This document shows, piece after piece, positions 48,183 through 59,285 of a DNA stretch of 64,000 bases. The notes under the pieces were generated by a model. It searched no databases. It worked only from the letters and a program-made list of their open reading frames with translations, and was not told the origin of the DNA. The stretch is taken from contig AZLU01000184.1 of NCBI GenBank assembly GCA_002224055.1, positions 1-64,000 on the forward strand. The letters are read 5' to 3'. This stretch comes from Pezizomycotina sp. ARF18. Lineage: Eukaryota; Ascomycota. A program made the translations under genes and the position numbers. The first letter of the stretch is position 1. Each line of letters begins with the position of its first letter.

Positions 48183-49027
48183 CCATAAGTGGTTGAACTC
48201 TGCTTCAACATATCTTGGATCTTGAATTAGACCGACGGTGGCCAATAGCAAGCTAGAATATTTTTTTTTTCTCTCAACCCACGTCTTAAGTTGATCTCGC
48301 CGTAAAAGATTAATGAGAAAGATGTTTTATTCAAGCATTAACCGTACATTTTCTAGAAATATTTAAAATAGAAATATAGATTAGCATTAGATCTACTTGC
48401 TCCCTGTTCTTATTGAGCCGGTTCAGCGCAGGGCTCTTAGCGTGGTTTGGGAGCCCCAAAGGTTGAAGGCAGGTGGGCTAATTTTAATTGTTTTTTGCCT
48501 TGTAATTGGTGGTTTTTAGAGGACTTTTGCTATTTTCTGAGGTGTCAATCCATTTTTTACCTCGGTAAAAATTGTTGCACCAGTCGTTTTGGCCCACGCT
48601 AAATAATACCCTGGTTCCGAGATTGCAAATCAAGTTCATCTCTATAAGGCGAAGATCGGCTTTACCTTCGATTGAAGTTGTTAATTAAAGGATCCGGAAC
48701 TAGATGGCTAAACGACTTGTTGACGACCGAAAAAATCCGAGATTTCTCTAATTTACCGTAGCGTGATCCAAAAACAGGGACCCGTATCCTCAGTTCGTAG
48801 ACTCGTAGTACAAGAAACGCCCATTGCGTTAAAACTGGTTCCTCCATCCCTGGAGTTTTTCTGAACTCTACTTGTGAATATCTGTCCGGATACCTTCGAG
48901 CAAGTGCATAAAAGTCAGTCAAACCCCATCGAGCTGCATATCAACCGCCCCGCTTCCTATATCATTAATCAAAACTTGCCCTATCGACCATCCACAACCT
49001 GAATTCAATAATTATACTTCAATAAAC
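48183..49027. other. Intergenic region
   Basis: About 850 bp. An 86-codon minus-strand stretch (48922-48662) is the only notable open frame; it has no known motif. T run at 48260-48270. Confidence 0.4.
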
Positions 49028-49430
49028 ATGAAATTCCGAACACAAACACTGATCGTCGTAATTTCAACACTAGCCTTAGCGACCATGGCCGCCCGCGAGA
49101 CGATGTTGTTAGAATCCCCGGCGCTCGGCCCGACGAGGGCTCCACGGGTAGCTGGTTTGGCGCCAACGTCTTAAGATCGAGACAAGTCAACGGCGGATGC
49201 CCGGCTGGACAAAGTACGTACCGTGCATTGGATTTTCGGGTTATGGCAGGCTAAGCAGTATTGAACCTCATGCTTATCTCTTATTGCTTGTTTTTCTCCT
49301 TTCAATTAACACAGATGTATGCGGAGCTATCGTCAATATCGTCTGCTGCCCTGCCGGTCATTGTTTATTGGGGATGATCTGTCTCCCCGGGACGGGGCGC
49401 CCCCCAGCAGTGCCTTCGCGTGTGGGATAG
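49028..49430 (+). CDS. Small secreted cysteine-rich protein (six Cys, C-C-CC-C-C)
   Basis: The N-terminus MKFRTQTLIVVISTLALATM is a clear signal peptide. A 101-bp intron at 49214-49314 (GTACGT donor, AACACAG acceptor) joins GGCPAGQ to NVCGAIVNIVCCPAGHCLLG and MICLPG. The mature domain thus has six cysteines spaced C-x6-C-x7-CC-x4-C-x5-C, the order seen in cystine-knot-like and other small secreted fungal proteins. The end is PPAVPSRVG at 49430. The frame appears disturbed between signal peptide and cysteine domain. Probably an extracellular structural or effector-type protein; no family assigned. Confidence 0.55.
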
Positions 49431-50494
49431 CCACGGCTAGTACATGGCAGAACCTCGCCTATTTCGGGGCACCGAACATGACTACTATCACCTTGTACTC
49501 TACATCGCCATCCTCCAGTTTTAAGAAGAGTATGGAGGGACAAACTCTAGCCTACCAACTCTTTAATCAGCTGGCTATGAATGGAATAAAGAGACATGCT
49601 TTTATCCGAAGCATGCATCGGCTCAAATCATACTGAGGGCCTTAAACATCTTGGAGACTGCGTCAAAGTACCGATCATTGTCTTTGTAAACAGTCAAATT
49701 AGAGCAGTAATTCCACGATCCCCAAGACATTAAAAAACGCGCGATGATAATGATCCCATCCCAGAAAATTCAACTTATGTAGATAACGCTTGAAAGTGAT
49801 TTATCGTGGCCATTGCCATTATCGCATTCATTTCATCATGCCTCCTGAGCTTCTCCAGTTACTTTCTAGCGTGCCTGTGTAACCTTTAACCCTGTATACA
49901 TGTGCATTCGTGGACAGGTTGACATGTGCAAACGCCATCGGAATTCCCTCCCGTGTACCACAGCAGTGGATACTCTAAGTAAACGTGCGGAAAAAAGTAG
50001 GTATGGTTGGCGACAAAAAGCAAAAAATCTAGGTCGTTTCAAATATCATACGTTATAAGCCCAGAGACGCAGGTACAGTACGATACCCCCCTTAGGTCAT
50101 GCGATCTAGCCTAAAACTCTCGATAGGCCTCGAATGAGAAGTCTACTATCACAGTGCAAAAAATTGAGCTGTATCAAACCGCTCTGCAATTGTATCAAAA
50201 GTAGAAAGACTCCATATTTTAGCGCCTAACCTCGTATACTATGCCGCTAAACAGAAACTAAAACCAGAAGAAGCATTTACTGGAGGAAAGCTTGAAAAAT
50301 AAGGATGTTTGTAAATACAATTATAGGTATTATCATGCAAAATGGAGACTGGTATATTTAACAGAAACGCCTTCCGATATCAGCCTTATCCTTATTTCGG
50401 ATGGGCTTTGGGTCTTCCTCTAGCAGAGACCCCTCTTGCTAACACGCAAACACGTCCGCGCGCCTGTGGTACGCCATATCGCATCTGAGCACAT
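49431..50494. other. Intergenic region
   Basis: About 1.06 kb of AT-rich sequence without recognisable features; the 3' flanks of the convergent secreted-protein and F-box genes. Confidence 0.4.
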
Positions 50495-50884
50495 CTATGT
50501 GCAATTCCCGCTTGTTTGTTCCCGTATATCGTCCCATAGAACCGTGCGGCGCAGCATGTCCGCCTTCGGAGTCATATAGCGGTTATATTCCTCGAGCGAA
50601 AACCGCGGCGCGAATAAGTCGTCCTCGATGTGATCGCTGTCGTTCGTATGATACGATGACGCCGACGCTTCCTGGTGATTCAAGAGGTGTATTGCGAGTT
50701 CTCGGGAGATGCCGTCCAGTGTGGGTAGATGACTGTAGACGATCTTGCGGAAAGTCGTATTGACTTGTGTGAGGCGAAAGTAGGAGGAGATTGGGCACTG
50801 CTTGATTATTAGGCTGAGGATCTCGTAGGGAGTAAGGCGCGCTTTGGTGTTGTGAGCCAAGACCGTGTACGGGTTTAGCGGCAC
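50495..50884 (-). CDS. F-box-like protein
   Basis: A 129-residue protein. Residues 15-55 (LTPYEILSLIIKQCPISSYF then RLTQVNTTFRKIVYSHLP) fit the F-box pattern of hydrophobic positions, with the LP replaced by LT. F-box proteins recruit substrates to SCF ubiquitin ligases through Skp1. The rest, with DDLFAPRFSLEEYNRYMTPK, is short, so the usual long substrate-binding part is absent; fungal genomes hold many such short F-box proteins. An upstream ATG at 50909 is in another frame. The start at 50884 puts the F-box close to the N-terminus, as usual. Confidence 0.55.
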   Translation of the reverse strand: MPLNPYTVLAHNTKARLTPYEILSLIIKQCPISSYFRLTQVNTTFRKIVYSHLPTLDGISRELAIHLLNHQEASASSYHTNDSDHIEDDLFAPRFSLEEYNRYMTPKADMLRRTVLWDDIREQTSGNCT

Positions 50885-50905
50885 TGGATGAGTCTTTTCG
50901 ATCGT

Positions 50906-51283
50906 TCATTTTGTCGCAATTTTGTCCTGAAAGATTCGACGGTTTTGCGCAACAATAAACCCGGGCTCTCTTCGCAGAAAATTCTTAACTGAGAAAAAGC
51001 CCCGCAGAGTATCTTTATATTTTTCGACCTTTCGGTAGCTGAACGGATTTCTAAAGCGCTCTTCGGTATAATCGATCGTAATTCGATATCTTTTCTGGCT
51101 TGGTGACACAATTTGCATAGTAGAGCTTGCGATGAACACGTAATGATTCCTCATAATTCGGGATATCCATCCGTTATTTAAATAACCACTCATCGTAGAG
51201 GCATTTGGACTCTCGTGGACTCGAAATGCCCGTGGGGTTAAAAAACTCATAAAACGCTTGGACCGTACGACGTCTAGGCCCAT
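50906..51283 (-). CDS. Hypothetical 125-residue protein
   Basis: An open frame from ATG 51283 directly upstream of the F-box gene on the same strand, with basic, aromatic-rich text such as RNHYVFIASSTMQIVSPSQ and RYRITIDYTEERFRNPFSYR. No motif recognised, no signal peptide. It could be a decayed fragment. Low certainty that it is a gene. Confidence 0.25.
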   Translation of the reverse strand: MGLDVVRSKRFMSFLTPRAFRVHESPNASTMSGYLNNGWISRIMRNHYVFIASSTMQIVSPSQKRYRITIDYTEERFRNPFSYRKVEKYKDTLRGFFSVKNFLRREPGFIVAQNRRIFQDKIATK

Positions 51284-53359
51284 ATGTAAGACGTAGCTAT
51301 GGTTACAAGTGTTCGTATGACAACTATACTTGGTGATCCCGGTCCAGCGGCTCGGAATTCTATCGGTTGATTGTCACGCTATACTTGAATTGGACGAAAA
51401 AAGGTGCTTTGAGGCATTTGGGAATCCATGGGAGAGTGTTAACCGACAAATCGGCCTTCGAGAACGTTTTCTTACGTTAAGCTATTATTAACATCGTGAA
51501 TATCGTTGATTAATGTTAAGCATCGTGGCTCTCGGTTTGTGTATGGTTGATGCATTATTGTTGAGGAATTTTGAACTAGTCGACCCCCACAAAAAGCGGG
51601 GTCAAAAACGTAGCTCAGATCAAAGGCGCAAATAATGAGATTGTTATAGCCCCCAGCAGTAGACAAAAAGCGAGGGAGACAGCTTTCTCAAGATCGAATT
51701 GTTGTCGTCCAATTGAAAATCATCGACTCTTAGCTCCAATCTTGGCTATAGCCCCAAGAGCTTACAGATTTCCGAACCCAGACCGTCTTCAAAGAGCTCG
51801 AGTTGATGACAGACGCATCTTGCCAAGGACTTCAACATTCCTACATTCCTAAGTTATATTTCTAATACTTATATTTCCAAGTGTATGTTGATACATATTG
51901 TATCAAGAATAATTGCGAGGAGTCAATGTTAATAATCTAGAATCAATAGAGATTCAAGTCAAGATCATTGTCAGAGAAGACCATGGGTTTTCAGGTATTA
52001 TATTGCATTCATTGAAAAGTATATCTCAGGGAATAACCGTAAATTCAGCGGCCAAGATTATCTTCATATTCATCCTCTCAAAACTAACGAAGCTGAAGTC
52101 CGACGGGTTTTCCGACGGACCTAGAGCTGCCAGCTATGCGATACATGAACGGCTCGGAATTGTTTCAAGACCTGAAAATAATAAGAATATCGATAAGTAT
52201 TCCGCAAGCCCCTACAATCGAAGAAGCATGTATCCTATGAATCTATTTGATCTACGAAAGTTTATATGAATTAGGGTAGTTATCTGCATTAGATATGAAG
52301 CTTGGTATAACTCTATCCGAGGTATATAGAGTAAAATTTAGAAGGATATATTCTTCCAGGAAAACCGTTTAGGAGGACGAAAGGACTACATATCTTAACA
52401 ATATAATATTGAGTCTGGAATACTCTACGCCTCAGTGTCTGGGTCCTAGACAATGATTGACTGGAGCTTCTCGCTGCTCTGATCCCACCACAGATAGCCA
52501 TTGAAAAGGCTCTTGAAACTTGAATTTAATCGTTCCAAAAGAGATAAGAAGCAGGCAGACGAATGGGCTTATACAAGAAAAGAGAGAAAGAAAAAAAAAA
52601 TCTCTGGAAAAAAAAATTGAAAACGAGAAAGGAGTGGAATAGGGAAGTTGTTTCCTCATGTCTCAATATATCTAGGTTCGCGCTATCTAGGAACAACTTA
52701 TGTATAACCTACGGAAGTCTATAATGCTGCTATGCGTAATTTCTCTTTCCTTAGCTCTAGATTCGAGTATCGGGTCGATACACGAGGATGTAAAGTGATT
52801 TCACTGAAGTTGCAGGGCATGACAACAGCTACAATGCCGCGATACAGGATAGGAATTGAAGCAAGTAAATCCACCTTCATGGAGACCGACTTGTTTGATT
52901 CTTTACTGGCACAATTGATTTCTATGAAAGAAGAAGTTCGAGACGATAGTATATGGAGTCAATTTTGTAATACTTATCTTTACGAAAGTAAGACTTGTAG
53001 GAGCTATAGCAAGCTAACCTTCCGATTGCAGTATGGTGTCCTCCCGCCTTTTTTTTTATTTTTTTTTTAATATACATCTAAAATAGAAAAAATACAAAAG
53101 GCCTTCAAAATTATTTGTTTGCCATTATTTGCTTCGCAACCACTAAACATCTTCACTCTCAGTACAGACTAAGCATTAACAACAAACAAGGCTTCAATTG
53201 TGAGTATCTGGCCGTCCATCTTCGGATTATGACTCAATCCATCTCTCATCATCAGACAGAGTTGATGCTAACGTCATGTTAGTTCTCCTTAGCTACGTCC
53301 TCAAGCTCAAAAGCAAACAAACAATCTCCTCCTTCTTCTCAACTACCATCAAATCCACA
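51284..53359. other. Intergenic AT-rich region
   Basis: About 2.1 kb. A 118-codon plus-strand stretch at 51913-52269 (VKIIVREDHGFSGIILHS) lacks a known motif. A runs at 52590-52599 and 52608-52618 and a T run at 53047-53069. No transposon ends seen. Confidence 0.4.
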
Positions 53360-54266
53360 ATGTCGGAATCTCGCGCCGTCCTTCGGGGCTTCCACACCTC
53401 CACCTCCGACCTCCTCTCCTACATCTCTCTCCTCGAATCTGCCGCGCCGCACCTCAAAACCCCGCCGTCACCGAGGCATTTCACGAAGCCTCCAAGGAGG
53501 TCTCACATTCATTCCAGACGCCGCCGCAGAAGCCGAACTCTGGCGCAACAAAGCCGCTACCGCCTCCTTCAAAGGCCACGAGCTCGCCGCCGAAAACGAG
53601 CTCCTCCAGCTCAGCTGGAGAACAAAACGAAGGAGCTGGACACCCTCATGTCCGCCCTCCACCGCGCCGCTGACAAATGGGAGGAAGTCAATACGTCCCT
53701 CCTCGTCGATGCCGTCGAAACTCTCCGGAGGGTGTCGCCACGCCAGACGATGAAGACGGAGACAAAGAAAGCAACAGCGGAGAAGAATATGTGGACTCCG
53801 ACTACGGCAGCGGGTACACCGACTGGCCGTCCGTGGTTTCGCCCATGAGGATGCCTCTGGACGTCGACATTGAAAAGGTGCAGCCGGAACGTGGCTCGCG
53901 CCTCGTCGTCGTCTCTGAGACGTTCGCGTTCACCTCGTGGACCAAGTCGCGGCGGCACCGTCGGTGTCTCGCTTGCCTACGCCGTCACCATCGCCAGCAC
54001 CATCGCCAGCAACGCAGCCGGCAGCAAGGACCCGCGCACGGCAACGCCGTTCTGCCTTGCCCCGCAGTCAAGTCACGCCGTACTGCCAGCACGCCGCCGA
54101 GCGACGCCATACCCGTCCCCTCGCCCTCGCCATCGGACTCTTCGTATCCGGAATTGGAGGACTCCGACTGCTCTCGTCCCTCGGATCCCTTCGCGTGGTA
54201 TATCTCATCGCGAAGGACCGTTCGAGGGTCAGGGCCGGTTCGGAGTCTTCCATTTCCGGGTACTAG
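53360..54266 (+). CDS. Acidic coiled-coil protein with possible C-terminal membrane helix
   Basis: Starts MSESRAVLRGFHTSTSDLLS, then helical text LLSYISLLESAAPHLKTP and AVTEAFHEASKEVSHSFQ, a coil AELWRNKAATASFKGHELAA with AENELLQL, then LENKTKELDTLMSALHRAAD (53619-53680). An acidic stretch DDEDGDKESNSGEEYVDSDY (about 53748-53808) is followed by a Ser/Pro/Arg-rich zone and a hydrophobic RPLALAIGLFVSGIGGLRLL near the end, with the stop at 54266. The acidic block resembles those at 38600 and 40610. The frame changes several times; the GC-rich, repetitive codons make alternative frames look open. A distant, fourth relative of the coiled-coil group is possible. Confidence 0.45.
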
Positions 54267-54281
54267 AGCTCCTAACCCCCA

Positions 54282-54307
54282 TCTCTCTCTCTCTCTCTCT
54301 CTCTCTT
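54282..54307. repeat. (CT)n microsatellite
   Basis: Thirteen CT units just downstream of the 53360 gene. Confidence 0.9.
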
Positions 54308-54399
54308 ATTCTCCCGGCCTGTCATATCTCTCTGTAACTCGGTAGTCGGCGGTGCAGAGCGTTCCTCGTCTCAACTCCATCCTCAATCAAGGTCCCCGA

Positions 54400-55035
54400 A
54401 AAAAAGCTACTAGCGACTCTATATATACCCATCATACTTCCATCCGCGGACCCTTTGCGAGCTGCAGCACTAGGCCGTCTGGGTGGTAAAGGAGACAGCA
54501 CATATGGGTAATCTAGAGTTCTAGTAGTTTTTTTTTTTGGGGGGACTTTGTTTGAGGATAGACTTGAGACGAGGAAGCCTCTTTTTTCTGTTCTTTTTAT
54601 GGACCTGTATCATTTTCTGTGGACATTCCGCTCAACCTACCCCATCTAACCCTAAAACTGCTAGCGACTCCGGATATTGCCAAATGACTTCTATCCCGCG
54701 GCCTTGCGCGAGCTGCAGCGCTTCGGCATCTAGGATAGAAAGGGAGCCAGTAATATAGGTATATCCAGAGTTGCATTGGTACGTTCGGGTTTATTCGGGT
54801 AGGTTGGCGGTTTCATTGTTTTAAGGGAGCGTTAATGGTAGTACGACTTCCGTCAATTCTATCCGCGGCTTTGTATCTACTAGCGGACTCTGGACTTTTG
54901 CCTGTGACTTCCGTCCTGCGGCCCAGCGCGAGCTGCAGCGCTGGGGCGTCTGCAGAATGGGAGCCATGCAACCAACTATAAGCAAATCCGAGTTCCGTTG
55001 GTAGATTCAGGCTTCTGAGTAACAATTTGACGGGG
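54400..55035 (+). repeat. Triplicated 220-250 bp tandem repeat
   Basis: Three diverged units. Each has a CTAGCG-ACTC element (54405, 54660, 54884), a CATCCGCGG/CCTGCGG element, the partly palindromic GCGAGCTGCAGC (54457, 54708, 54928), a GGCGTCT/GGCATCT element and a final ATCTAGAGTT/ATCCGAGTTCC element. Spacing is about 251 and 220 bp. No coding capacity common to the three units. Confidence 0.75.
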
Positions 55036-55786
55036 TCAAGGCCACAGGTTTTTGTTCATTTGGTTTTATTGCATTATAAGAGTAGTAATATGATAATATT
55101 GTTTTCTTCTCTGCCGTTTGCAACTCCCCGACGATCTATTCCGATTATGATTCATGAGTGAAAAAGATCGGGAGGAAAATATAACCCAATCCGGTCTACT
55201 TTCAATAAACGAAGCTAATGTACAGGGTGGAAATTGCTCTGTTGCGCCTCTCGAGATCTCATCGCAATTTTTCAACAGTGGGTCCCTTTAATAGTGGAGC
55301 CTTCGGGCGCGGGAACTGGTCAATCACCGTTGAGCCGATTCTTATTACTTTGGCGAGCGAGAAATAACGGAACCGGAACCGGAAATACCTTTATCCCCCT
55401 CTAATTTCGGTATTTGCCTTTAGGTTAAGCCAACAAGGGTTAAAGGGTTAAGCGAGGACGGGGAACGGGAACTCGATGTCCAAGGCAAAGGGGAGAGAAA
55501 ATTAAAAGTCTCCGTCAGGCAAATTGAGGGGAAGTTCAATATATTCACATCTTCGACCAGCATCCTCCTCAGCTAGCTTTCATTCTTCATCGACCATCAC
55601 GATAATACGCTCAGTGACAGCCTAATCTCTTCACCAGCTACAGTTCCACTAGCGCCGAAAGGCTTCCCTTGGAACCGCTAATCTTACATCAGACCATTCC
55701 TCCACTTCCTGCACCCCACTCCAACGCCAGCACTCTCCCCTTCCATACTCCTCCTTAGCTCCTCCCAGTCTTTCAATCTCCCAGCC
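55036..55786. other. Intergenic region upstream of methyltransferase
   Basis: About 750 bp. The last 250 bp are C/T-rich (promoter and leader of the methyltransferase). No gene. Confidence 0.4.
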
Positions 55787-56751
55787 ATGCTATCCGCCAA
55801 AGACCGCCTCGTCCAATTCTACGACGCCCGCGCCGAAACCTACGACACCGAAGACCCCGCCTTCCACAACCGCCTTGCCGCCGACTTCGTCGCCTGGGCA
55901 GCATCCTACCTACCCCCCTCCCTCGTCCCCGCCGAAGACGCCGCTCCACCACCAACGCCACCTCCTTTCTCCCCTTACGCTCCCGGTACCCTCCGTCATC
56001 TAGACCTATGCTGCGGCACCGGTCTCGTAACGTTCGCATCCCTAGCGCGCTTCGGTACGAACGCTACGATCCACGGCGTCGATTTCTCACCGTTATCACT
56101 CGACGTAGCGCGCGCGAAGTGTCCCAGCCGCACATCTACAGTACACTTCCACTGCGCGGATGTTTCGGAGGGTGTTGCGAAGGAATTAGACGCCGAATTC
56201 GGCGTCCACGAGTTCGATTTGATAACGTGCTGTTCGGTTTTGCTTTGCTCCCGTTGAAAAACAGGGAAGATAGGACGTGGATGGTAGAACAATGGTACGA
56301 GCGACTCGCACCGGAGGGAGTATTAATTTTTGACGTTCCAGCTCCCGGAACGCGGTGTTTCACAGCCGAAATGCACAACGCTTTACGCGAGCACTGCGGC
56401 TTCGACGGCGATGATCCGAGGGTTGGATCGTCGACGAGGGGAGTGTTGAGGATTACTGGTCGACAGCGGCTTCGATGAAGATTTCTGTTACGTATTTGAG
56501 AGCGAGACGTATAAGAAGGTCGAAGTGGAACTTAGCGGATTGGAGGAGATGTGGGACCGGATGTCGTTATCCCGTACTTCGCGGGTGGTATTGAAGGTGT
56601 CGATGAAGGGAGGATAGCGAAGGCAAAGGAGAACTTTGTAGAGCGGTTGAAGAAGTTGGAAAAGGATGGGAAGGTTGTGGATGAGTATAGGTTACTGATT
56701 GCTGTCGGACGGAAGAAGGCGGAAGACGATGAGGATAACATGCTGGAGTGA
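55787..56751 (+). CDS. Class I SAM-dependent methyltransferase
   Basis: About 320 residues, start MLSAKDRLVQFYDARAETYD typical of the family. Motif I is LDLCCGTGLV (about 56004-56030), acidic motif II IHGVDFSPLSLDVARAKC (about 56069-56120), motif III CADVSE (about 56155), then FDLITCCSVL (about 56213-56245) and, after a frame change, WYERLAPEGVLIFDVPAPG (about 56295-56350) and FCYVFESETYKKVEVELSG (about 56485). The C-terminus RLLIAVGRKKAEDDEDNMLE is acidic. It most resembles general small-molecule methyltransferases (UbiE/Methyltransf_25 type). It lies 20 kb from the NRPS, so it is probably not part of that locus. The frame changes about three times. Confidence 0.8.
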
Positions 56752-57864
56752 ATGGGCGTGGGTTGTAATTATTCTTTATTTTGGAGCGAGCTAGTTGCGA
56801 TTGCGAAGGTTGCACGTTATATAGAAGGGTCATCGGCAGCATTTTTCTAATAGAAGGAAGAATGGCGCTGATGACAGGGAAATCGTACATAATGAAGGTA
56901 TTATTTTCTGCGTAAAGACCAAAAATTCGGGAGCGTTGAACCACCTTTCTATCGAGAGAGAAAAGGATCATTGAAACCAGTTCGATGCGCTGATTCTCAT
57001 GATACTGACGCCCTAAGTGAGTAATGGTATGCTGGGGGTGCACTCGACGCAACAATTGTCCATCTCGTTGCTCCTAAAAATTAGACGGAATATCGCAAAT
57101 TAAAAAGATTCACTCACAGCAAATCTTAAAAACGAAAGAAAAACTATAAAATGTTGAACAAGAGACGGAGAAGCGATCAATGGGATTGAGATTGGCTCGC
57201 GGGGTGCTAGGTTGGGACTACCCAGGTGATGAATCTCAATTATCGACGATTTTCGGAACCTGCAACCTTGAGATTAAAGTGATAAACGAACAATGCTGTT
57301 CTAGGCGATTTACAAGTTACCTCTCCTGATAAAACAAGGCTATTATTCGAATCGCCTTATTGTGCTGAAGAGTTCTTGCACATGTCTAGCTCTTGCAAGG
57401 GTACTTGGGACGACCTTCTGAAGGTGTCTGCTCCCCATATCAGACCCCAACCTCTTATAGTGGCGAGTTTTAGCATGGCTACTTAAGTATATATGGCAGC
57501 TCAAAACTTATTACTGAGCCATAAAACATATATGTTTCGAAGGCCCACACCTCAGCGCATTGGATAATATACGTAACTGCTTTATAGCAGGTGGGTTGAG
57601 GATACCATGAACTTGACCAGCGAGGAAATTGGTGGTTAGATTGCCGGGTTGACGAGCAAATGTGAAATCATGAGTTTTGGTATACCAAACCATATCCGCC
57701 ACAAAAACTAATAGCAGGATCGGGGTCAGGGCAATGAGCTCCATCCAATTCTACAGTTTTTACTTGAAAGTGGAGGTACTTAAGGACACCCGATGTGACT
57801 TATTTCAGGAATGGGTTCGTCTAGTGCTGCAGTTGGCTAAGGAAACGAATAAGGACTAAAACTA
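56752..57864. other. Intergenic region
   Basis: About 1.1 kb. A 77-codon minus-strand stretch at 57744-57511 starts with a hydrophobic MELIALTPILLLVFVADMVW; without supporting motifs I leave it unassigned. Confidence 0.35.
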
Positions 57865-59285
57865 TGGCGGACCAACCACCACTTCAAGATAAAATTAAGT
57901 GAGATTTGAACCGAGTTCCGAGTTCCGAGAGCTGTATCGCATCCCATAGTCTATATTTTATAACTAAGGTGGTTGGGGGGGTATCAAATTTGACCTCTTC
58001 AAAACAGTGTGTCAATCTGCGCGCGAACCTGCGCAGGCGTAACATTGGGAGTTGGGGATGACCAAACCATCACTCCATGGCAAATTGGAGTCATATTTCA
58101 ATCGAGCTGCCCGAGTTTCATCGATTTTATAGTTGTTATCTCATAGCAAAGGTAGCTGGGAGGCATCTAGTTTAGTATGTTTTAAGCGTGTTCGCGAACT
58201 ACGGGCGTACGTCTGCTCAGAGATAACGTTCATAGTTGAGGTGGATGCAAACATCACAAAGCGTTAAATCAAGTTTGATTCCGTCTGAGGCCCTTGAGTT
58301 GCATCTTCTTCTATAGTTCTATTCCATAATGGAGGTAGTTGAGTGGCACCAATTCCATCCTGTTCGAAAAGCCCGTCGTCAACCGTGGGAGTTGACCCGC
58401 TACAGCCTGACAGCAAGAAGCAGGGCAGACCGAAGCACCTTTTACGGGCAAACGAGTTACAATACCAGACCGACCTCCCTAAGCCATTCACGAAATGAAA
58501 GATTTTTGCATTTCAGGGTGGGTTGAGATATATTCAGTTCAGTCGGTCCAAAAACTCGTACGTTATCCTCGGGGTCTACTCGCTAAACTATAACCCTCAA
58601 ACTAAGGCAGACCAAAGCACCCGTTCACAACAAAAGAATACAAGACTTGATCGGTCTCTGTGAATCATTTCAGAAAATAAAATTTTTATTGTATACTAGG
58701 ATAGGTCGAGATGCTTAAGTCAATCTTGCCAAATTCCCGTTCGTCAACCACGAGGTCTGGCTGGTTAACCCCATAATATCGAGATGAGTTGGACCAAAGC
58801 ATCTCCTCGCGGTAAACGGACTCAAACTCGATCGCCTCACTGAAGTATTTTAGAAAATGAAGTTATATCCCACATCGGAGTGGTTGGGAAGCATTGAGTT
58901 TAACAGGTGTCAAAAAAACCTGTTCCTCAATCTGAGAACCCGCTGGTGAAGGTATGCCCTGAATCGAGGGAGACCGAAGTACCTCTTTACAGTATATGAA
59001 CTACAACACGCGATCGGGCCAACTGAGCCATTCTCAAAAATGGCGTTTTTTATGGAATATGAAGGTGGGTTGAGATGCCTCAAGTTCAACCTGTTGAAAA
59101 AACGAGGGCCACGCCGGCGAGCGAGTCACTCCCATCCTATATCAAGACTCGAGGCAGCCCAGCCCACCTCTACACAAAAACTAACTGCAAAACTCGATCG
59201 AGCCCGCTGACCCATTCTGGAAATATAATTTTCATAGAATATAAAGATATTTTCGGATTCTCGAATCATAATCCCTCCAAACATC
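57865..59285 (+). repeat. Degenerate satellite, about 7.5 units of ~183 bp
   Basis: A diverged tandem array. One anchor (AGGTGGGTTGAGATGC-like, followed by an AAGTTCAACCTGTTCAAAAA-like element) occurs at about 57966, 58149, 58331, 58515, 58698, 58876 and 59061, so the period is 178-186 bp. A second anchor (GCAGACCAAAGCACC-like) recurs at about 57868, 58060, 58247, 58424, 58609, 58792, 58971 and 59153 in step with it. Units are heavily mutated and carry no shared open frame. Confidence 0.8.

Noticed and set aside
55787-56751. Methyltransferase as an NRPS tailoring enzyme
   Set aside because: It lies 20 kb from the NRPS behind unrelated small genes and repeats, and its family is broad.
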